From 2-12-FULL-42-15 sp964196565 (lineage in GTDB: Bacteria > Pseudomonadota > Gammaproteobacteria > Coxiellales > Coxiellaceae), in contig CAXMUH010000127.1 in assembly GCA_964196565.1 (NCBI GenBank), positions 1 through 7,554 of the forward strand: a stretch of DNA of 7,554 nt. The letters run 5' to 3'. The translations under genes were made by a program, and so were the position numbers. The notes under the pieces were generated by a model that was given only the letters and a program-made list of their open reading frames with translations, searched no databases and had not been told where the DNA came from. Shown here one piece after another: positions 5,740 through 7,554 of this stretch. Each line of letters opens with the position of its first letter. Position 1 is the first letter of the stretch.

Positions 5740-5799
5740 ATGGTTAAGGATGAAGTGAATCGCTCACGTTGTGTGGGTATTGTTGTATTGATTTTATAA
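5740..5799 (+). CDS. Possible 19-codon leader ORF ahead of the fir gene
   Basis: An ATG at 5740 opens MVKDEVNRSRCVGIVVLIL and stops at TAA 5797-5799, which overlaps the Shine-Dalgarno of the next gene. A GTG at 5755 with AAGGA nearby is an alternative start. No good ribosome-binding site precedes the ATG. The position is suggestive of coupling, but the peptide may be chance. Confidence 0.2.
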   Translation: MVKDEVNRSRCVGIVVLIL

Positions 5800-5810
5800 G
5801 GAGCTAGTAA

Positions 5811-5993
5811 ATGAGCAAAGGGCCCGGTTTTTTTGGTGGTAGTGGGGCAGGTGAACGATTAGGCGGTAGTGATTTGGTTAAGCAGGTGATGGAAAGTCAC
5901 CGCGTCTTTAGTGGGGCTTTAACAGAAGTAAAACAAACAATTGAACACCATAGTGAGCAAGAGCTGGATCAAGGTTCTCGTTTAACCACGTAG
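5811..5993 (+). CDS. Short IcmR-position (FIR) protein, putative IcmQ partner
   Basis: This 60-residue gene sits where Legionella has icmR and Coxiella has its FIR genes, directly before icmQ. FIR proteins (functional homologues of icmR) vary so much that position rather than sequence identifies them; they bind IcmQ and keep it from aggregating. AAGGAG at 5798-5803, 7 bases before the ATG, is a strong ribosome-binding site. Its stop codon overlaps the icmQ Shine-Dalgarno, so the two are tightly coupled. The N-terminal third is Gly-rich and flexible (GPGFFGGSGAGERLGG, residues 4-19). Residues 20-53 look like one amphipathic helix with hydrophobic positions Leu22, Val23, Val26, Met27, Val32, Phe33, Leu37, Val40 and Ile44. 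There is no signal peptide or membrane segment. At half the length of L. pneumophila IcmR (120) it offers room for only one helix. I recognise no homologue by sequence; the FIR role is inferred from context. Confidence 0.75.
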   Translation: MSKGPGFFGGSGAGERLGGSDLVKQVMESHRVFSGALTEVKQTIEHHSEQELDQGSRLTT

Positions 5994-5997
5994 GAGG
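5992..5997 (+). promoter_or_regulatory. Consensus Shine-Dalgarno of icmQ overlapping the fir stop
   Basis: A perfect AGGAGG, 6 bases before the ATG at 6004, fixes the long form of IcmQ. It shares bases with the TAG stop (5991-5993) of the preceding gene, which implies translational coupling. Confidence 0.85.
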
Positions 5998-6003
5998 TTA
6001 ACA

Positions 6004-6705
6004 ATGGGCGCGCAAAGAAACATGATGTTTGAACAAAACAAAGAAGAAGTGCGTCGTCAGTTACGTGAATTTACTGAGCAAGAGACAGAAAAGTTTTTAG
6101 AAGCCGCGCAAACGTTTTATGACCAAGAGCGGCGAACACAGGATCAGTGCTTAGAGCTGACCAATGCGATGATAACCGCAATTGATAATGTGTTGGCGGC
6201 AGGTGATTGGGAGAGTTCGTTATTTTTAAAAAATACGATCAAGCCGCTTAAACAATTGCAAGCCCAAGCATTAGAGGTACGCAGAGAATTATTACGTGAA
6301 CAAGGCTTAGAAGAAATACCCGAGTATGAGCTTAAAGCTAACGAAAAGAAATTTTTCGTTTCGTTATACCAAGCGGATGGGCATGACCTTAATAAGTGGG
6401 CTGCTCAGTTGGGCTCTATAGACAGTTATATGACGGGCCGACCCATTTATAAAAATGAAACGGATATTCAAAGAGCGATTCGACACAAGTTACTGCAAAC
6501 CGCAGAAGCGTATGCAGTTATTGTCGTTGATCAAAGTAAAGTGTTAGGCGGTCAATTTGCAACAGAGAAAAAAGATCGCAATGGTTATGCATTAGTGACG
6601 ATAGAGGTAAATATTGTTAAGGCAAAAGATGTGATTGAATTTGTGCACTCCGGTGCACGTTATCATTATCATAACCAGCATTTGATATTGAAGAAGAAAA
6701 AGTAA
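6004..6705 (+). CDS. icmQ: IcmQ, Dot/Icm chaperone/membrane-active protein with N-terminal extension
   Basis: In L. pneumophila IcmQ binds IcmR, can insert in lipid membranes and carries a C-terminal domain with a mono-ADP-ribosyltransferase-like fold that binds NAD+. The product here has 233 residues; the L. pneumophila protein has 191. Shared landmarks are the N-terminal helical pair around AMITAIDNVLAAGDWESSLFLK (residues 55-76), KKFFVSLYQADGHDLNKW (115-132), GRPIYKNETDIQRAIR (145-160), EAYAVIVVDQ (168-177) and a C-terminal VHSGARYHYHNQHLILKKKK. The GDW turn lies at 67-69, where L. pneumophila IcmQ has GPW near 24, so about 43 residues are added in front. That extension is rich in Glu, Gln and Arg and looks like a long helix (residues 9-46). 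The perfect Shine-Dalgarno before Met1 supports it as real. The gene lies between fir (10 bases) and icmP (18 bases). Confidence 0.93.
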   Translation: MGAQRNMMFEQNKEEVRRQLREFTEQETEKFLEAAQTFYDQERRTQDQCLELTNAMITAIDNVLAAGDWESSLFLKNTIKPLKQLQAQALEVRRELLREQGLEEIPEYELKANEKKFFVSLYQADGHDLNKWAAQLGSIDSYMTGRPIYKNETDIQRAIRHKLLQTAEAYAVIVVDQSKVLGGQFATEKKDRNGYALVTIEVNIVKAKDVIEFVHSGARYHYHNQHLILKKKK

Positions 6706-6723
6706 CTTGGGGCGTAAGCAGCA

Positions 6724-7554
6724 ATGAATCAAGGCGCAGGACAAAACGCATCGGACTCGACAGCCAGTTTTTTTTGGTATGTTGTACTGCTGACGGTCGC
6801 GGTTATTTTGGCGTGGGTTTTCGGTAAAAAATACCTAGTGCCGCCGATGTTTTTTATTCGTGTTGGTGAAATCCATTTGATCGAATGGGTTTTAGCAGGC
6901 TGGAATTATATCGCCGGCTTAATTCATTTACCATTAGCCAATCTTGGACGCTATGAAAATATTCAACATTTTATGCAAACCATCGATTCGAAAAAAGTTA
7001 CTATGGATCAAGTAAATTATATCAGTGATCAAATTGGTATAATGTACCGATATCCATTAGCGTTGATTATACTTGGAATGGCTTACATTTCATTTTTCCG
7101 TCATCGTTCAGCGCGGTTTGTTAATACTTATTCGATGAAAAGCCTGAAAAAATTTGAAGTGGTCAATTGGCCGCACATAACTCCAGTTTTGCCGCTGGAT
7201 CTTGTAAAACAAAAATTAGACGAAGGACCTTGGGCGATGGCAGAAATGCCTTTGCATTTTTGTAAAAGGCATAACATTTTGGCGCTTACTGTAGAAAACG
7301 ATAAAAAAATATGGACCATTGTTCATGGTGCGGCTGAACGTATTTTTGTTATGCAGATGGGCTCGCTGTGGGAAGGGGTTGAAAAATTGCCGATTCATAT
7401 TAAGGCATTGATAGTGATTTGTGTTTGTCGAGTTGATCGCAGAAAAGATATGGCTAATAAGTATTTAGATCAAATCGCCATTTCATCTGGAACCGACAGC
7501 TTTAATTTTGCCGGAATAGAAGAAGAGCTCGAGAAATGCAAAAACCATAAAGTG
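6724..7554 (+). CDS. icmP: IcmP/DotM, coupling-complex membrane protein, N-terminal 277 residues (cut by window edge)
   Basis: DotM (IcmP) is an inner-membrane subunit of the DotL type IV coupling complex and recognises acidic Glu-rich effector signals in L. pneumophila. The frame is open from the ATG at 6724 to the window end: 277 residues of an expected 375 or so. Transmembrane helices are visible at about 16-34 (FFWYVVLLTVAVILAWVFG) and 110-125 (YPLALIILGMAYISFF), with a weaker hydrophobic stretch at 52-70. The cytoplasmic domain then begins with KKFEVVNWPHITPVLPLDLVKQKLDEGPWAMAEMPLHF; the DEGPWAMA...P..F block (166-179) is the family hallmark. The ribosome-binding site is weak (GGGG about 11 bases upstream), so translation may be coupled to icmQ. 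icmP after icmQ is the conserved order; icmO/dotL would be expected next, beyond the window. Confidence 0.93.
   Translation, partial: MNQGAGQNASDSTASFFWYVVLLTVAVILAWVFGKKYLVPPMFFIRVGEIHLIEWVLAGWNYIAGLIHLPLANLGRYENIQHFMQTIDSKKVTMDQVNYISDQIGIMYRYPLALIILGMAYISFFRHRSARFVNTYSMKSLKKFEVVNWPHITPVLPLDLVKQKLDEGPWAMAEMPLHFCKRHNILALTVENDKKIWTIVHGAAERIFVMQMGSLWEGVEKLPIHIKALIVICVCRVDRRKDMANKYLDQIAISSGTDSFNFAGIEEELEKCKNHKV

Noticed and set aside
7128..7398. Minus-strand open frames opposite icmP
   Set aside because: They are antisense to the DotM coding region, including its hallmark DEGPWAMA block, and have no support of their own.

Overview
This window is a piece of a Dot/Icm (type IVB) secretion-system locus from a gammaproteobacterium of the order Legionellales. 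DotB, DotC, DotD, IcmT, IcmS, IcmQ and IcmP/DotM are all recognisable by direct reading of their proteins. In Legionella pneumophila, dotDCB and icmTSRQPO lie in two separate regions. Here they are about 1.7 kb apart, as in the single Dot/Icm locus of Coxiella-type genomes. That linkage, the moderate AT-richness and a variable small gene in front of icmQ suggest a Coxiellaceae/Aquicella-like member rather than Legionella itself. The genus cannot be fixed from this sequence.

Layout, left to right. Bases 1-699 (minus) hold the N-terminal 233 residues of a multi-pass transporter resembling a divergent BCCT protein, cut by the window edge. Bases 700-852 hold a palindromic REP/MITE-like element, bracketed by a near-duplicate of about 25 bp. 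Bases 853-3357 (minus) are the operon dotD-dotC-dotB: two outer-membrane lipoproteins and the cytoplasmic ATPase. It reads from its own promoter at about 3429-3461. Bases 3540-4766 (minus) encode an aromatic amino-acid permease of the HAAAP family with its own promoter. The divergent intergenic region 4767-5023 holds that promoter, a second pair of palindromic repeats, and a sigma-70-type promoter for icmT. Bases 5024-5620 (plus) are icmT-icmS, with no gap between them. Bases 5621-5810 are a regulatory leader with a tandem TTAA array. Bases 5811-7554 (plus) are a 60-codon gene in the IcmR/FIR position, then icmQ, then icmP/dotM, which runs off the right edge.

How it fits together. DotC and DotD are core-complex lipoproteins of the outer membrane. 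DotB is the ATPase at the cytoplasmic base. IcmS is an effector adaptor chaperone, and IcmP/DotM is part of the DotL coupling complex. IcmQ and its FIR partner form a chaperone pair, and IcmT is a small membrane protein. The dotDCB promoter and the fir-icmQ-icmP promoter share one architecture: two CTTAA-type half-sites 11 bp apart, then 7 bp, then a -10 hexamer. This resembles the PmrA box known to control Dot/Icm genes in Legionella and Coxiella. The icmT and permease promoters lack it.

The least ordinary parts are the very short FIR-position gene, an IcmQ with about 43 extra N-terminal residues, the duplicated PmrA-like architecture, and small leader ORFs in front of dotD and fir. I found no tRNA, rRNA, CRISPR array or transposase.
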